Assembly: GCF_011927795.1 (NCBI RefSeq)
Contig: NZ_JAATJJ010000002.1
Location: 310,001-374,000, forward strand
DNA: 64,000 nt
Origin: Saonia flava
GTDB taxonomy: Bacteria; Bacteroidota; Bacteroidia; Flavobacteriales; Flavobacteriaceae
Direction of reading: 5' to 3'
In this document: piece by piece, positions 7,975 through 17,582 of the stretch
How the letters are laid out: each line of letters starts with the position of its first letter
Position numbering within the stretch: the stretch's first letter is position 1
Notes under the pieces: model-generated
Databases searched by the model: none
What the model was told of the DNA's origin: nothing
The model's input: only the letters and a program-made list of their open reading frames with translations
Program-made: the position numbers and the translations under genes

Positions 7975-9511
7975 GTCCCTTCCCTATTCCAAAGCAAAAG
8001 ATATCTTAAACTTAAAGGAAAAAGTGGGGCAGTTTTTTATGCCCGCAGCTTTCATCAACGATACAGAAGAAGAGGTCCAGTTCATAGAAAATCTCATCCA
8101 AGAGCACCATATTGGCGGACTTTGCTTTTTTCATAGCCGTGCTAGTGCCGCTACCAATTTTGAAGGCAAAAAAACAGTGGTTTACAATGAACAAAGTTTT
8201 GACACCTTAAAGAGACTTATAAATAGATACCAGAAAGTATCCAAGCACCCCTTATTGATAAGTATTGATGCCGAATGGGGTTTGGCGATGCGGATTGAAA
8301 ACACCCCACAATACCCCTATGCCATAACATTGGGGGCCATCCAAAACAATACAGATTTACTGTATGAGGTAGGAAAAAACATTGCTAAAGATTGTAAGTT
8401 GATAGGCATCCATTGGAACCTCTCCCCTGTTGTAGACATTAACAACAATCCCTTGAATCCCGTTATAGGATATCGTTCTTTTGGTGAATATAAAAACAAA
8501 GTGGTAGAGAAGGCCAGAGCCTTTATTTCAGGAACAAAAAGCGAAGGTGTTTTAACTTCCATTAAGCATTTTCCAGGGCATGGCGATACGGGGACCGATT
8601 CCCATTTGGGACTTCCCGTGATTGAAAAATCCATAGAAGAACTCTGGGATAATGAATTGTTTCCTTTTAGGGAACTCATTAATGAAGAAGAGGTGGATTC
8701 TGTTATGGTAGGTCATTTGGCTGTTCCTGCATTGAGCCAAGGCAAGAAAGTACCTGCTACCATTTCCAAGGACATTATCACAGGAGTTTTACGAACCAAA
8801 CTGGGCTTTAAGGGAGTTGTTATTACCGATGCCCTAAATATGCACAGCGTTTCCAAAATGTTTCCTATAAAAGGGGAATTGGAATGGGCAGCTTTTGATG
8901 CTGGAAATGACCTGCTCTGCTTTACCGAAAATGTTCCAGAAGGAATTGAAACCATCCAAAAAAAAGCTACCCAAACTACTATTGAGGAAGCTTTTGAACG
9001 CGTGTGGAAACTCAAGCAAAAAGCCTTTTCCAATCCTTTGCCCACCTGTCAGGAATTAACAACACCAGAAACCCTAAACAAAAAGTTGGCAGAGAATAGT
9101 CTTACCCTTTTTCAAGGTAGTGAAGAGGCCCTCTCCGATTTTAAAAAAGAAGGGTTCCTTAAAGTAGCTTTAGGAAAAGAAGTGGAAAATCATTTTTTTA
9201 GATTAATTACAGATGAAACCCTGCATACCAACAATGTTTTAGTGGCATTGTTTCCTCCCAAAATAAAACCCAAGGATAATTTTGAAATTCCAGAACCTGA
9301 CCTAAAAAAATTAAAAGAACTATTGGATACCAAAAATGTGGTGCTTTATCTTTTTGGAAATCCCTATGTGCTAAATATTCTTAATTATAAGAAAGCCAAA
9401 GTAGTCGTGATTGCCTACCAAGATTTTAAAGTTTTTCAGGAAAATGCCGCCTACCATTTTTTGGATAAAATAGTAGCAAAAGGAGAATTACCAGTAACCA
9501 TACACTCATAA
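7967..9511 (+). CDS. Glycoside hydrolase family 3, NagZ-like beta-N-acetylglucosaminidase
   Basis: 514 residues from the ATG at 7967, which overlaps the transporter stop in ATGAGTAA. A TTG 24 nt upstream is possible but less likely. The GH3 N-terminal barrel carries the NagZ hallmark loop KHFPGHGDTGTDSH (residues ~200-213), whose His-Asp dyad is the unusual acid/base of NagZ enzymes, and the nucleophile Asp288 in VVITDALNM. A shorter, divergent C-terminal region follows. There is no signal peptide, so it is cytoplasmic, as NagZ is. It would remove GlcNAc from GlcNAc-anhydroMurNAc (peptides), giving substrates for AnmK and the NagB fusion. Confidence 0.88.
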   Translation: MSKSLPYSKAKDILNLKEKVGQFFMPAAFINDTEEEVQFIENLIQEHHIGGLCFFHSRASAATNFEGKKTVVYNEQSFDTLKRLINRYQKVSKHPLLISIDAEWGLAMRIENTPQYPYAITLGAIQNNTDLLYEVGKNIAKDCKLIGIHWNLSPVVDINNNPLNPVIGYRSFGEYKNKVVEKARAFISGTKSEGVLTSIKHFPGHGDTGTDSHLGLPVIEKSIEELWDNELFPFRELINEEEVDSVMVGHLAVPALSQGKKVPATISKDIITGVLRTKLGFKGVVITDALNMHSVSKMFPIKGELEWAAFDAGNDLLCFTENVPEGIETIQKKATQTTIEEAFERVWKLKQKAFSNPLPTCQELTTPETLNKKLAENSLTLFQGSEEALSDFKKEGFLKVALGKEVENHFFRLITDETLHTNNVLVALFPPKIKPKDNFEIPEPDLKKLKELLDTKNVVLYLFGNPYVLNILNYKKAKVVVIAYQDFKVFQENAAYHFLDKIVAKGELPVTIHS

Positions 9512-9512
9512 C

Positions 9513-10586
9513 ATGAAAATGCACAAGGTTTTAGGGTTAATGTCGGGTACCTCGTTAGATGGGTTGGATCTTGCCTATTGCAATATTTGGGAAAGCAACA
9601 ACAAATGGCACTTCTCCATAGCGGACACCCATAGTGTCTCTTATGATGCCGCCATGCGTTCCAAATTAAAGAATGCCATTACTTTACCAGCCGAAGAACT
9701 CTTTGTCCTTAATAACTCTTATGGCACTTGGTTGGGAGAACAGGCCAAAGCCTTTATAAATCAAAAAAAAATGGAGGTAGATTTTATTTCCAGTCATGGA
9801 CATACCGTACACCACCGACCCGAAAAGGGCCTTACCTACCAAATGGGCTCTGGACAGCATTTGGCCAATGCAAGCGGACATACCACCATTTGTGATTTTA
9901 GGACCAATGATGTGGCATTGGGAGGTCAGGGAGCACCTTTAGTACCTATTGGGGACAGGATTTTCTTTGGCGATTATGATTTTTGCCTGAATCTGGGTGG
10001 CATTAGTAACATTTCCTTTGAGCATAACGGAAAACGGGTAGCCTATGACATTGGGCTTGCCAATATGGTCTTGAACTATATTACCCAAAAAATAGATTTG
10101 GCGTACGACAAAGATGGTGCGCTAGCAAAAACTGGCTCTCTAAATATTGATTTGTTACATAGACTAAATGCGTTGGACTATTACAAACTGCCCTTTCCAA
10201 AATCTACGGGCTATGAATGGTTTATGGAAAAAGTAGTGCCATTAGTAGAAGGAACGGAAGACAGTATAGAAAACTTGTTACATACCTGTATTCATCATAT
10301 ATGTGAACAACTGGCCATACAGGTAAAAGAGCATACCTATAAAAAAAGTACACTCTGGGTTACTGGGGGTGGGGCTTTAAATGGTTTTTTAATACAAACA
10401 CTACAGGAAAAATTGGGTGCTGATGTACAGGTAATAAAGCCTCCGCCTACCCTTATAGAGTTTAAGGAAGCCTTGGTTTTTGCTCTAATGGGTGTATTGC
10501 GAATGGAAAGAAAAACCAATGTATTATGCTCGGTTACGGGTGCCAAAAGGGATTCTAGTAGTGGGGTGAAGTTTTTACCTCATTAA
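9513..10586 (+). CDS. anmK: Anhydro-N-acetylmuramic acid kinase
   Basis: 357 residues with the ATPase-type motif LGLMSGTSLDGLDLAYC at the N-terminus, HGHTVHHRP near residue 95, the FRTNDVALGGQGAPLVPIGD block and CLNLGGISNIS, all diagnostic of AnmK. It phosphorylates 1,6-anhydroMurNAc with ring opening to MurNAc-6-P, the substrate of MurQ encoded 5.8 kb away on the other strand. Only one base separates it from the GH3 gene, so it is in the same transcript. It ends the recycling cluster, and the next gene is an unrelated symporter. Confidence 0.95.
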   Translation: MKMHKVLGLMSGTSLDGLDLAYCNIWESNNKWHFSIADTHSVSYDAAMRSKLKNAITLPAEELFVLNNSYGTWLGEQAKAFINQKKMEVDFISSHGHTVHHRPEKGLTYQMGSGQHLANASGHTTICDFRTNDVALGGQGAPLVPIGDRIFFGDYDFCLNLGGISNISFEHNGKRVAYDIGLANMVLNYITQKIDLAYDKDGALAKTGSLNIDLLHRLNALDYYKLPFPKSTGYEWFMEKVVPLVEGTEDSIENLLHTCIHHICEQLAIQVKEHTYKKSTLWVTGGGALNGFLIQTLQEKLGADVQVIKPPPTLIEFKEALVFALMGVLRMERKTNVLCSVTGAKRDSSSGVKFLPH

Positions 10587-10632
10587 ATTGTGCATAACTT
10601 TTAAATGATTTGAACATACATAACTTTATTCG

Positions 10633-10649
10633 ATAACTATTTTAGTTAT
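10633..10649. promoter_or_regulatory. Short dyad upstream of the DAACS symporter
   Basis: ATAACTA (10633-10639) and TAGTTAT (10643-10649) form a perfect inverted repeat with a TTT spacer, 17 bp before the symporter start codon. It may be a regulator site or a 5'-leader hairpin. No -7 box was identified here. Confidence 0.35.
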
Positions 10650-10666
10650 TAAATACTAAGAACACC

Positions 10667-12001
10667 ATGGTAGATTTCACACCTCTTAATAATTTATCAG
10701 TCCATTTAGACCGTCTTGTAAAAGGCCGTTTATGGTTTAAGGTAATTATTGGCCTAGTTTTAGGAGGAGCCGTGGGAGTTCTACTTAATCCATCTACGGA
10801 AATAGTTCCAGAAAATATTAGTTTGATACTGGCCGATTGGCTTGACTTGCCTGGTCAAATTTTCATGCGACTGGTTCAAATGATCATGATCCCATTGATT
10901 TTTACATCAATCATAACAGGTATTGTTAGTAATACATCCGAGAATCTTAAAACCTTTGGTCTTAAGCTATTACTCTATTTCATTCTCACCACTGCTGTTG
11001 CCATTCTCATAGGTCTGGTCATAACACTTATCCTAAAACCCGGTCAATATATTTTTTCTCTTGGTGGATTTCCAAATAATGGTGAAAACAAAATAGTAGC
11101 TAATGACCAAACAAACCTTATTGAGAATATTCCAAGTGCTATATCCAACCTAATCCCCAATAATCCACTGGAATCCATATTAACAGGAGAAATGTTGGGT
11201 GTGGTAATTTTTACCATAATAATCGGTGTGGCAATAACTCAACTAAGGCAAAACACGGCAGAACCCATAATTCGTTTTTCAGAAGCAATTCAGAAGATTT
11301 GTATGATTGTAGTGTCATGGGCCATGAGGCTTGTGCCTTATGCTGTTTTTGGTTTAATAGCCGCTTTGTTATCTAGAACAGGCGTTGAAATATTTCTTGG
11401 CTTAGGATACTATATGGCAGTTGTCATATTAGGTCTAACCATATTAATGGCATTCTACTTAGCATTGGTTTTGGTCATTGCCAAGAAAAGTCCTCTTAAC
11501 TTCTTGGTGGCAATCCGAGAACCACAATTATTGGCATTTTCTACGGCTAGCTCTGCAGCCGTTATGCCGTTATCTATGAAAACAGCAGATGAAAAATTAG
11601 ACGTATCCTCCAACATCAGTGATTTTGTAATACCAATTGGAGCTACAATCAACATGGATGGAACGGCTTTATTCCAATGTGTGACTACCTTATTCATGGC
11701 ACAAGCATATGGAATGGAACTATCCATTTTAAACCTCTTATTAATTACCTTTACTGTTGTGGCTGCTTCTATAGGAACGCCAGCTATTCCAGGAGGTGGG
11801 GTGATTATTCTGGCATCTGTGCTACAGAGTGCAGGAATTCCAATTGATGGCCTTATAGTTATTATTGGCATAGACCGTATTTTAGGTATGTTTAGAACTG
11901 CTGTTAATATTACCGGAGATCTTACTGCTTGCATAATTTTTAATAAATTCTACAAAGGGTCAAACAAGAATTTAAAACTTTCATCAACAAAATCTTATTA
12001 G
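10667..12001 (+). CDS. Dicarboxylate/amino acid:cation symporter (DAACS family)
   Basis: 444 residues, strongly hydrophobic, with the two re-entrant hairpin signatures of GltP/GltPh/DctA transporters: AFSTASSAAVMPLSMKTADE (HP1, Ser-rich) and GTPAIPGGGVIILASVLQSAGIP (HP2). The cation-binding NMDGTALFQ motif (TM7) and the TM8 segment DRILGMFRTAVNITGD are present. It imports glutamate/aspartate or C4-dicarboxylates with Na+ or H+, and the substrate is not resolvable from sequence. An N-terminal soluble stretch of about 25 residues precedes TM1. The gene appears monocistronic and is followed by a decayed gene on the opposite strand. Confidence 0.92.
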   Translation: MVDFTPLNNLSVHLDRLVKGRLWFKVIIGLVLGGAVGVLLNPSTEIVPENISLILADWLDLPGQIFMRLVQMIMIPLIFTSIITGIVSNTSENLKTFGLKLLLYFILTTAVAILIGLVITLILKPGQYIFSLGGFPNNGENKIVANDQTNLIENIPSAISNLIPNNPLESILTGEMLGVVIFTIIIGVAITQLRQNTAEPIIRFSEAIQKICMIVVSWAMRLVPYAVFGLIAALLSRTGVEIFLGLGYYMAVVILGLTILMAFYLALVLVIAKKSPLNFLVAIREPQLLAFSTASSAAVMPLSMKTADEKLDVSSNISDFVIPIGATINMDGTALFQCVTTLFMAQAYGMELSILNLLLITFTVVAASIGTPAIPGGGVIILASVLQSAGIPIDGLIVIIGIDRILGMFRTAVNITGDLTACIIFNKFYKGSNKNLKLSSTKSY

Positions 12002-12002
12002 A

Positions 12003-12285
12003 CTATTAACCATAGTAGCAATGTCCACGTTCACTCTAAGTTTGCTTTTCCCAATCCATAGACTATGCCCTTCAAGGGCGGTACATCATAATAACCTCTG
12101 CCCCAGCCCACCACTAGATTCTGGTTTATGGGAATAAGATTGTTGGTAGGATTAAAACCTATTCATCCAAAACCGGAGATGAAAATAGCAAATCATGCAT
12201 GGCATACATCCGCACCCACCAATTTTTCTTTTCCTTCTGGAATATATGTGCAGACCATTAAACATAACACTATACTCGTTTTATA
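12003..12285 (-). pseudogene. Decayed 3' end of a transglutaminase-like (COG1305) gene
   Basis: Read on the minus strand, this otherwise gene-free stretch encodes YIPEGKEKLVGAD, then CHA-stop-FAIFISGFG-stop-IGFNPTNNLIP, then DVPPLKGIVYG and LE. These match the conserved C-terminal core of bacterial transglutaminase-like proteins (HAWxxVFxxGxGWIGFxPTNN ... DVPPLKGIVYGG). Both invariant Trp positions (after HA and after FG) are TGA, as expected from TGG-to-TGA changes. A one-base deletion after LE shifts the frame, after which NVDIATMVNS continues the family's C-terminus. Another indel near 12270 interrupts the upstream part. The Cys-containing 5' half is missing, where the YdeI gene begins. 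Identification is by recalled family motifs. Confidence 0.75.
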
Positions 12286-12340
12286 CCCTTTTTAAGTATC
12301 TTAGTTTTACCAACTATCAGATTAAAACAAATTGAAAAAC

Positions 12341-12961
12341 ATGAACCATAAGGTAGATATCTATTTGGAAGAGGGTTGTGGACGTTGTTCCCTATATAGG
12401 ACTCCAGAATGCAAGGTCCATACCTGGCAGGAAGAGTTAAAATTATTGAGAAAAATCGTTCTTGATTGTGGCCTACAAGAAGAATATAAATGGTCCCAAC
12501 CATGCTATACCTATAAGAATGGCAACATTCTTTTGGTCACGGCTTTTAAGGAATACGCCACTATTGCATTTTTTAAAGGCTCCCTACTCAAAGATTCCCA
12601 TGACATCCTCACAGCACCCGGAGAAAATTCGCAAGCTGTGAGACAAGCAAGATTTACCAATGTTAAGGATATAATTAAAATAGAGCCAATTTTAAAATCT
12701 TACATTTATGAAGCTCTTGAAGTGGAAAAGTCTGGTTTAAAAGTAACGTTCAAAAAAAATCCAGAACCCTTACCAGAAGAACTAGAGGGCAAATTTTCTG
12801 AATTACCTGAATTTAAATCTGCTTTTGAGGCCCTAACACCGGGTCGGAAGCGTGGATATATCCTTCACTTTTCCCAACCTAAACAATCAAAAACAAGGGA
12901 ATCCAGAATTGAAAAAAACATCGAAAGAATTCTGAATGGCAAAGGATTTCATGATAGGTGA
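12341..12961 (+). CDS. YdeI/OmpD-associated family protein (DUF1801-type)
   Basis: About 206 residues from the ATG at 12341. An in-frame TTG 9 nt earlier is less likely. The N-terminal domain (residues ~25-115) has the DUF1801/YdhG pattern (EEYKWSQPCYTYKNGNILLVTAFKEYATIAFFKGSLLKD), and the C-terminus carries the YdeI helix ALTPGRKRGYILHFSQPKQSKTRESRIEKNIERI. Family members are small cytoplasmic proteins of unclear biochemical role; some are linked to bacteriocin or peptide resistance. The CGRCSLYRTPECK segment near residue 12 contains three Cys and could bind a metal, which is a guess. It appears to stand alone, next to the decayed transglutaminase gene. Confidence 0.8.
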   Translation: MNHKVDIYLEEGCGRCSLYRTPECKVHTWQEELKLLRKIVLDCGLQEEYKWSQPCYTYKNGNILLVTAFKEYATIAFFKGSLLKDSHDILTAPGENSQAVRQARFTNVKDIIKIEPILKSYIYEALEVEKSGLKVTFKKNPEPLPEELEGKFSELPEFKSAFEALTPGRKRGYILHFSQPKQSKTRESRIEKNIERILNGKGFHDR

Positions 12962-13030
12962 ATTAAATATAAAAAGAACTTTGTTGACACCCCACCCCAA
13001 CTTCCAATAGTTATTCTCAAGCCAAATATC

Positions 13031-13038
13031 TATTTTTG
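13031..13038 (+). promoter_or_regulatory. -7 promoter element of the udk operon
   Basis: TATTTTTG is a perfect TAnnTTTG box 18 nt before the ATG at 13057. It also argues against the in-frame TTG at 13036 as start codon, because that codon lies inside the promoter box. Confidence 0.6.
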
Positions 13039-13056
13039 CCAAAAAAACAGACAAGC

Positions 13057-13665
13057 ATGTTAGTTATTGGAATTGCTGGAGGCACAGGTTGTGGAAAAAC
13101 CACTGTGGTTAACCAGATTGTGGAAGAGTTACCGGAAAATGAAGTGGCCATAATTTCACAAGATTCGTATTACAAGGATCTTGCCCACATGACCAAAGAA
13201 GAGAGAGGTGCCGTTAATTTTGACCACCCAAACTCCATAGATTTTGATTTGCTTATTTCACACTTAATTGAGCTAAAAAAAGGCAATTCCATTCAAAAAC
13301 CCGTATATTCTTTTGTGGAGGAGACCCGTATGTCGGAAACGGAGACGGTACACCCCAGAAAAGTAATTATTGTAGAAGGTATTTTAGTGCTAAGCAATCC
13401 AAAATTACGGGAGCTTTTTGATATGAAAATTTTTGTCCATGCAGATTCTGATGAACGTCTTATCCGTAGATTACAACGAGATACAAGAGAGCGTGGACAT
13501 AATTTGGAAAAGGTTTTATACCGTTACCAAACAGCTGTAAAACCCATGCACAATGAATTTATTGAACCCTCCAAAGAGTTTGCGGACATTATTATTCCCA
13601 ACAATCATTACAACACAGTGGCAGTAGGTATGGTACGTACCATTATTAATGAAAAACTGAATTAA
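13057..13665 (+). CDS. udk: Uridine kinase
   Basis: About 202 residues from the ATG at 13057, chosen because the upstream TTG falls in the -7 box. The P-loop IAGGTGCGKTTV is at the N-terminus, followed by ISQDSYYKDL and NFDHPNSIDFDLL, which bind the nucleoside, and the RRLQRDTRERGH lid region. The enzyme phosphorylates uridine and cytidine with ATP or GTP in pyrimidine salvage. It is followed within 2 bp by ftsB and then the mutase genes, which suggests one operon of functionally mixed genes. Confidence 0.95.
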   Translation: MLVIGIAGGTGCGKTTVVNQIVEELPENEVAIISQDSYYKDLAHMTKEERGAVNFDHPNSIDFDLLISHLIELKKGNSIQKPVYSFVEETRMSETETVHPRKVIIVEGILVLSNPKLRELFDMKIFVHADSDERLIRRLQRDTRERGHNLEKVLYRYQTAVKPMHNEFIEPSKEFADIIIPNNHYNTVAVGMVRTIINEKLN

Positions 13666-13667
13666 AA

Positions 13668-14000
13668 ATGGGTTGGAAGGAACTTAAAAAGAAAAAGTGG
13701 TTTGGATGGGCCACCAATCTATATATTCTTGTTTTGACCATTTTTGTGGTGTGGATGGTTTTTTTTGACACTAATTCTCTTTTTATTCACTTAGAGCTAA
13801 AAAAAGAAATCAAAAAACTGGAAAAACAACAGGAATTTTTGAAAAACGAAATTGAAAAGGACAAAAAAATAATGGAAACCTTGTCCGACCCGGAAGAGTT
13901 GGAAAAATTTGCAAGGGAACAATACTACCTTAAAAAAAAGAACGAGGAAATTTACTTAATTGAATACGAGGACAGTCTGAAAAATAAAAAAAATGAGTAA
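13668..14000 (+). CDS. ftsB: FtsB/DivIC-type septum formation initiator
   Basis: 110 residues: a short basic N-terminus, one membrane segment (about residues 17-38, YILVLTIFVVWMVFF), then a coiled coil rich in Lys and Glu (residues ~47-80) and the family motif DPEELEKFAREQYYLKKKNEEIYLIE. It is a bitopic divisome protein that in other bacteria pairs with FtsL and FtsQ to activate septal cell-wall synthesis. Its 3' end overlaps the start of the mutase small-subunit gene by 8 bp. Confidence 0.88.
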   Translation: MGWKELKKKKWFGWATNLYILVLTIFVVWMVFFDTNSLFIHLELKKEIKKLEKQQEFLKNEIEKDKKIMETLSDPEELEKFAREQYYLKKKNEEIYLIEYEDSLKNKKNE

Positions 14001-15369
14001 AAATGGGCTGTTTGATGATTTTCCTGAAGTTTCTGCAAAACAGTGGAAACAAAAAATTCAGGTTGACCTCAACGGGGCCGATTACAATGACATGTTGGTT
14101 TGGGAATCTCCAGAAGGTATAAAAGTAAAGCCCTTTTACCATACCGAAGATTTAAAGGAAGATTCTCTTTTACCTACTTCGCCAGAAAAATGGAACATTG
14201 CCCAAGCAATTTATGCAGGAAATGCCAAATTAGCCAATAAAAAAGCACTAAATGCCATAGAACGCGGGGCTGAAAGTATAATTTTCACCATTCCATCCGA
14301 AGATATTTCTATTTATGAACTTTTAAACCAAATAAATGCTTCGGTAACTTCTATCTATTTTGATTTTAAGTTCTTATCGCTCCGCTTCGTAAAAAATGTT
14401 TTAGAGGCTACAAAAAACAATGGCAACGTTTTTTTGAATATGGATATCATAGGAAATTTGGCTAAAAGCGGTAATTGGTATTATAACCTAAAAAAAGACC
14501 ATGATTTACTTGGAGAAATCATTCGCCTAAACCATAAAAACACAGTATGTGTTGATGTTTCTCTATACCAAAATGCCGGAGCCACAATAGTACAACAATT
14601 GGCTTATGCCTTGGCGCACGGCAATGAATACTTAAATCATTTTAGTTCGAGTGAGCGAAGGGACGGGAGATCTATAACAATTACCTTCATAATATCCATG
14701 GGCAGCAACTACTTCTTTGAAATAGCTAAGCTTAAGGCCTTGAGGTTGTTATGGGCTACTTTATCCTTAGAATATGGAATGAAATCTGAATGCCATATCT
14801 TGGCCATCCCAAGCAAAAGGAACAAAACTCTTTACGATTATAATGTAAATATGCTTCGAACAACCACCGAATGCATGTCCGCTATTTTGGGAGGCACAGA
14901 TACCGTATGCAATTTGGCATACGATTCCATCTACCACAAAGACAATGAATTTGGAGAGCGAATAGCCAGAAATCAGTTATTACTATTAAAAAATGAAAGC
15001 TATTTTAATGATGTTTCCCAAGTAGCTAAAGGTTCTTACTACATAGAAACACTGACCCAACAGTTAGCGGAAAAAGCTCTGGAATTATTTAAAAACATAG
15101 AAGCTGGAGGTGGATTTATGCACCAGTTAAAAAACCATACTATTCAGCAAAAAATAAAAGAAAGCGCCCAAAAGGAGCAAGAAAAATTCAATGCCCAAGA
15201 AGAAGTTTTGGTTGGCACTAACAAATACCAAAACAAAGATGAACACATGAGGGATGATTTGGAACTATATCCATTTGTAAAAATAGTTCCTAGAAAAACA
15301 TTATTGGAGCCCATAATTGAGAAGCGCCTAGCGGAAGAGATGGAACAAAAAAGGTTGAAGAATGAGTAG
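13993..15369 (+). CDS. mutA: Methylmalonyl-CoA mutase, small (non-catalytic) subunit
   Basis: 458 residues resembling the substrate-binding TIM-barrel of methylmalonyl-CoA mutase but lacking the C-terminal B12-binding domain. Shared segments include [22 protein letters not shown] and [20 protein letters not shown]. This subunit stabilises the catalytic partner encoded immediately downstream, and the two frames overlap by 8 bp (ATGAGTAG), implying coupled translation in equal amounts. The heterodimer interconverts (R)-methylmalonyl-CoA and succinyl-CoA in propionate or odd-chain/branched-chain catabolism. The gene also overlaps ftsB at its 5' end. Confidence 0.92.
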   Translation: MSKNGLFDDFPEVSAKQWKQKIQVDLNGADYNDMLVWESPEGIKVKPFYHTEDLKEDSLLPTSPEKWNIAQAIYAGNAKLANKKALNAIERGAESIIFTIPSEDISIYELLNQINASVTSIYFDFKFLSLRFVKNVLEATKNNGNVFLNMDIIGNLAKSGNWYYNLKKDHDLLGEIIRLNHKNTVCVDVSLYQNAGATIVQQLAYALAHGNEYLNHFSSSERRDGRSITITFIISMGSNYFFEIAKLKALRLLWATLSLEYGMKSECHILAIPSKRNKTLYDYNVNMLRTTTECMSAILGGTDTVCNLAYDSIYHKDNEFGERIARNQLLLLKNESYFNDVSQVAKGSYYIETLTQQLAEKALELFKNIEAGGGFMHQLKNHTIQQKIKESAQKEQEKFNAQEEVLVGTNKYQNKDEHMRDDLELYPFVKIVPRKTLLEPIIEKRLAEEMEQKRLKNE

Positions 15370-17446
15370 AAAAGACTTTCAACATATTAAACTACTATCT
15401 TCCCGAAGAAATAATAAATCTGAAGTTTACAACTTTGCAGCTGGTATATCCCCCTTTTTGCGAGGCCCATACTCTACCATGTATGTTCGCAGACCATGGA
15501 CCATTCGTCAATATGCTGGGTTTTCAACTGCCGAGGAAAGCAATGCCTTTTACAGAAGGAATTTGGCTGGAGGTCAAAAAGGGCTATCCGTTGCTTTTGA
15601 CCTTCCCACCCATAGAGGCTATGATAGCGACCATGATCGAGTTCTGGGTGATGTTGGCAAAGCAGGTGTAGCTATAGATTCTGTTGAGGATATGAAAATT
15701 TTGTTTGATGGAATTCCATTGGATAAAATGTCGGTTTCAATGACCATGAATGGTGCGGTACTGCCCATTATGGCCTTTTATATTGTAGCTGCAGAAGAAC
15801 AGGGTGTGCCTCCAGAACAATTAATGGGTACCATACAAAATGATATTTTAAAGGAGTTCATGGTAAGAAATACCTATATCTATCCCCCTACCCCTTCCAT
15901 GCAACTGGTAGCAGATATTTTTGAATATACCAGCAAGAAAATGCCAAAATTCAATAGCATCAGTATTTCTGGTTATCACATGCACGAGGCTGGCGCACCT
16001 GCGGCCTTGGAACTTGCCTATACACTTGCAGATGGTATTGAATATATAAGGACTGGCCTCAAGGCCGGACTTAAAATTGATGAGTTTGCCCCTAGACTTT
16101 CATTCTTTTGGGGCATTGGCATGAGCCACTTTACTGAAATTGCCAAAATGAGGGCTGCAAGAATGCTATGGGCAAAATTGGTAAAGGAGTTTAATCCAAA
16201 AAATGAAAAATCCCTAATGCTGCGCACCCACTGCCAGACCAGTGGTTGGAGTCTTACTGAACAAGACCCTTTTAACAATGTGGCCAGAACCACTATTGAA
16301 GCAATGTCCGCTATTTTTGGTGGCACTCAAAGCCTACATACCAATGCTTTGGATGAAGCCATTGCCTTACCCTCAGATTTCACGGCCAGAATAGCCAGAA
16401 ACACTCAGATTTACCTTCAGGAAGAAACAAAAATCACTAAAACTGTAGACCCATGGGCAGGTAGCCATGTTGTTGAAAACCTTACAAATAAAATTGCCGA
16501 AGAAGCCTGGAAATTAATACAAGAAGTTGAAGAGCTAGGAGGTATGACAAAAGCCATTGAAGTAGGTATTCCAAAAATGAGGATTGAAGGAGCTGCAGCG
16601 CAAAAACAAGCCCGAATTGATAGTCAGCAAGAAATTATTGTCGGTGTTAATAAATATCAGCTAGCAGAGGAAGATAATATGCAAATTTTGGAGGTAAACA
16701 ATCAAGAAGTACGAAAATCGCAAATAGCAAGAATCAATGCGGTAAAGGAAAAAAGAGATACCAAAGTCGTTAAAAACATCTTGGAGAAACTTACGGTGAT
16801 TGCCAAACAAAAAATGGCGACATCATCTAAAGACCATAACTTTTCCACAGGTACGGATAATTTACTAGCTTTAGCAGTAGAAGCTGCAAGATGTAGGGCA
16901 ACTCTAGGGGAAATCAGTGGTGCGCTGGAAATGGCTTTTGGCAGGTATAAGGCAAAAACACAATCGGTTACAGGGGTGTATTCAAAAGAAATAAAAAACG
17001 ATAAAAGCTTTAAAAAAGCGCAGGAATTAGCAGATAAATTTGCTGAAAAAGAAGGCCGTAGACCCCGAATTATGGTAGCCAAAATGGGTCAAGATGGTCA
17101 CGATAGAGGTGCCAAAGTAATCGCCAGTAGCTATGCTGATATTGGTTTTGATGTGGATATTTCCCCGCTTTTTCAAACCCCGTTGGAAGTAGCAAAACAA
17201 GCTGTAGAAAACGATGTGCACGTTCTTGGCATCTCTTCTTTGGCAGGAGGCCATAAAACGTTAATTCCAGAAGTCATAAAAGTACTTAAAAATTATAATC
17301 GTGAGGATATTATGGTTGTTGTTGGCGGTGTAATTCCAAAGCAGGACTATAGTTATTTGTTTGATGCTGGAGTGGTTGCTGTTTACGGACCAGGAACAAA
17401 AGTTAGTGAAGCTGCCATTCAAATCATTGAGATTTTGCTGGATTGA
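15362..17446 (+). CDS. mutB: Methylmalonyl-CoA mutase, large catalytic subunit
   Basis: 694 residues. The N-terminal TIM-barrel contains [46 protein letters not shown], the His region [12 protein letters not shown] and the glutamine-containing [11 protein letters not shown]. The C-terminal cobalamin-binding domain (from about residue 560) has the base-off motif [10 protein letters not shown], whose His coordinates cobalt, plus GISSLAGGH and VVVGGVIP. The N-terminus is a little shorter than in actinobacterial enzymes. It carries out the adenosylcobalamin-dependent carbon-skeleton rearrangement. No MeaB-type chaperone or epimerase gene is in the window. A 136-bp gap with no terminator-like hairpin separates it from parA. 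Confidence 0.95.
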   Translation: MSRKDFQHIKLLSSRRNNKSEVYNFAAGISPFLRGPYSTMYVRRPWTIRQYAGFSTAEESNAFYRRNLAGGQKGLSVAFDLPTHRGYDSDHDRVLGDVGKAGVAIDSVEDMKILFDGIPLDKMSVSMTMNGAVLPIMAFYIVAAEEQGVPPEQLMGTIQNDILKEFMVRNTYIYPPTPSMQLVADIFEYTSKKMPKFNSISISGYHMHEAGAPAALELAYTLADGIEYIRTGLKAGLKIDEFAPRLSFFWGIGMSHFTEIAKMRAARMLWAKLVKEFNPKNEKSLMLRTHCQTSGWSLTEQDPFNNVARTTIEAMSAIFGGTQSLHTNALDEAIALPSDFTARIARNTQIYLQEETKITKTVDPWAGSHVVENLTNKIAEEAWKLIQEVEELGGMTKAIEVGIPKMRIEGAAAQKQARIDSQQEIIVGVNKYQLAEEDNMQILEVNNQEVRKSQIARINAVKEKRDTKVVKNILEKLTVIAKQKMATSSKDHNFSTGTDNLLALAVEAARCRATLGEISGALEMAFGRYKAKTQSVTGVYSKEIKNDKSFKKAQELADKFAEKEGRRPRIMVAKMGQDGHDRGAKVIASSYADIGFDVDISPLFQTPLEVAKQAVENDVHVLGISSLAGGHKTLIPEVIKVLKNYNREDIMVVVGGVIPKQDYSYLFDAGVVAVYGPGTKVSEAAIQIIEILLD

Positions 17447-17582
17447 CCCCCGTCACAGCATTCATAGCTATAACTTTAACTCACTTTAACGTTAGATGAA
17501 CTAGTTATTCACTTTCTGTTAACAAAATTCATTTTTTAACACCATAAATAATCGTATTTTTAACCCCTAACTTACTAGACTA

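Noticed and set aside
12090-12130. WGRGYYD-like stretch on the minus strand as a 5-formyltetrahydrofolate cyclo-ligase motif
   Set aside because: The flanking residues (GFNPTNNLIP before, DVPPLKGIVYG after) fit the transglutaminase-like family over a longer span, so the short motif match is coincidental.
12962-13030. TTGACA-like box upstream of udk as a sigma-70 -35 element
   Set aside because: The spacing to the TATTTTTG box is about 45 bp, too long, and this phylum does not use the TTGACA consensus.
17447-17582. Search for a parS site near parAB
   Set aside because: No GTTCCACGTGGAAC-like or TGTTTCACGTGAAACA-like palindrome was seen here or elsewhere in the window by eye.
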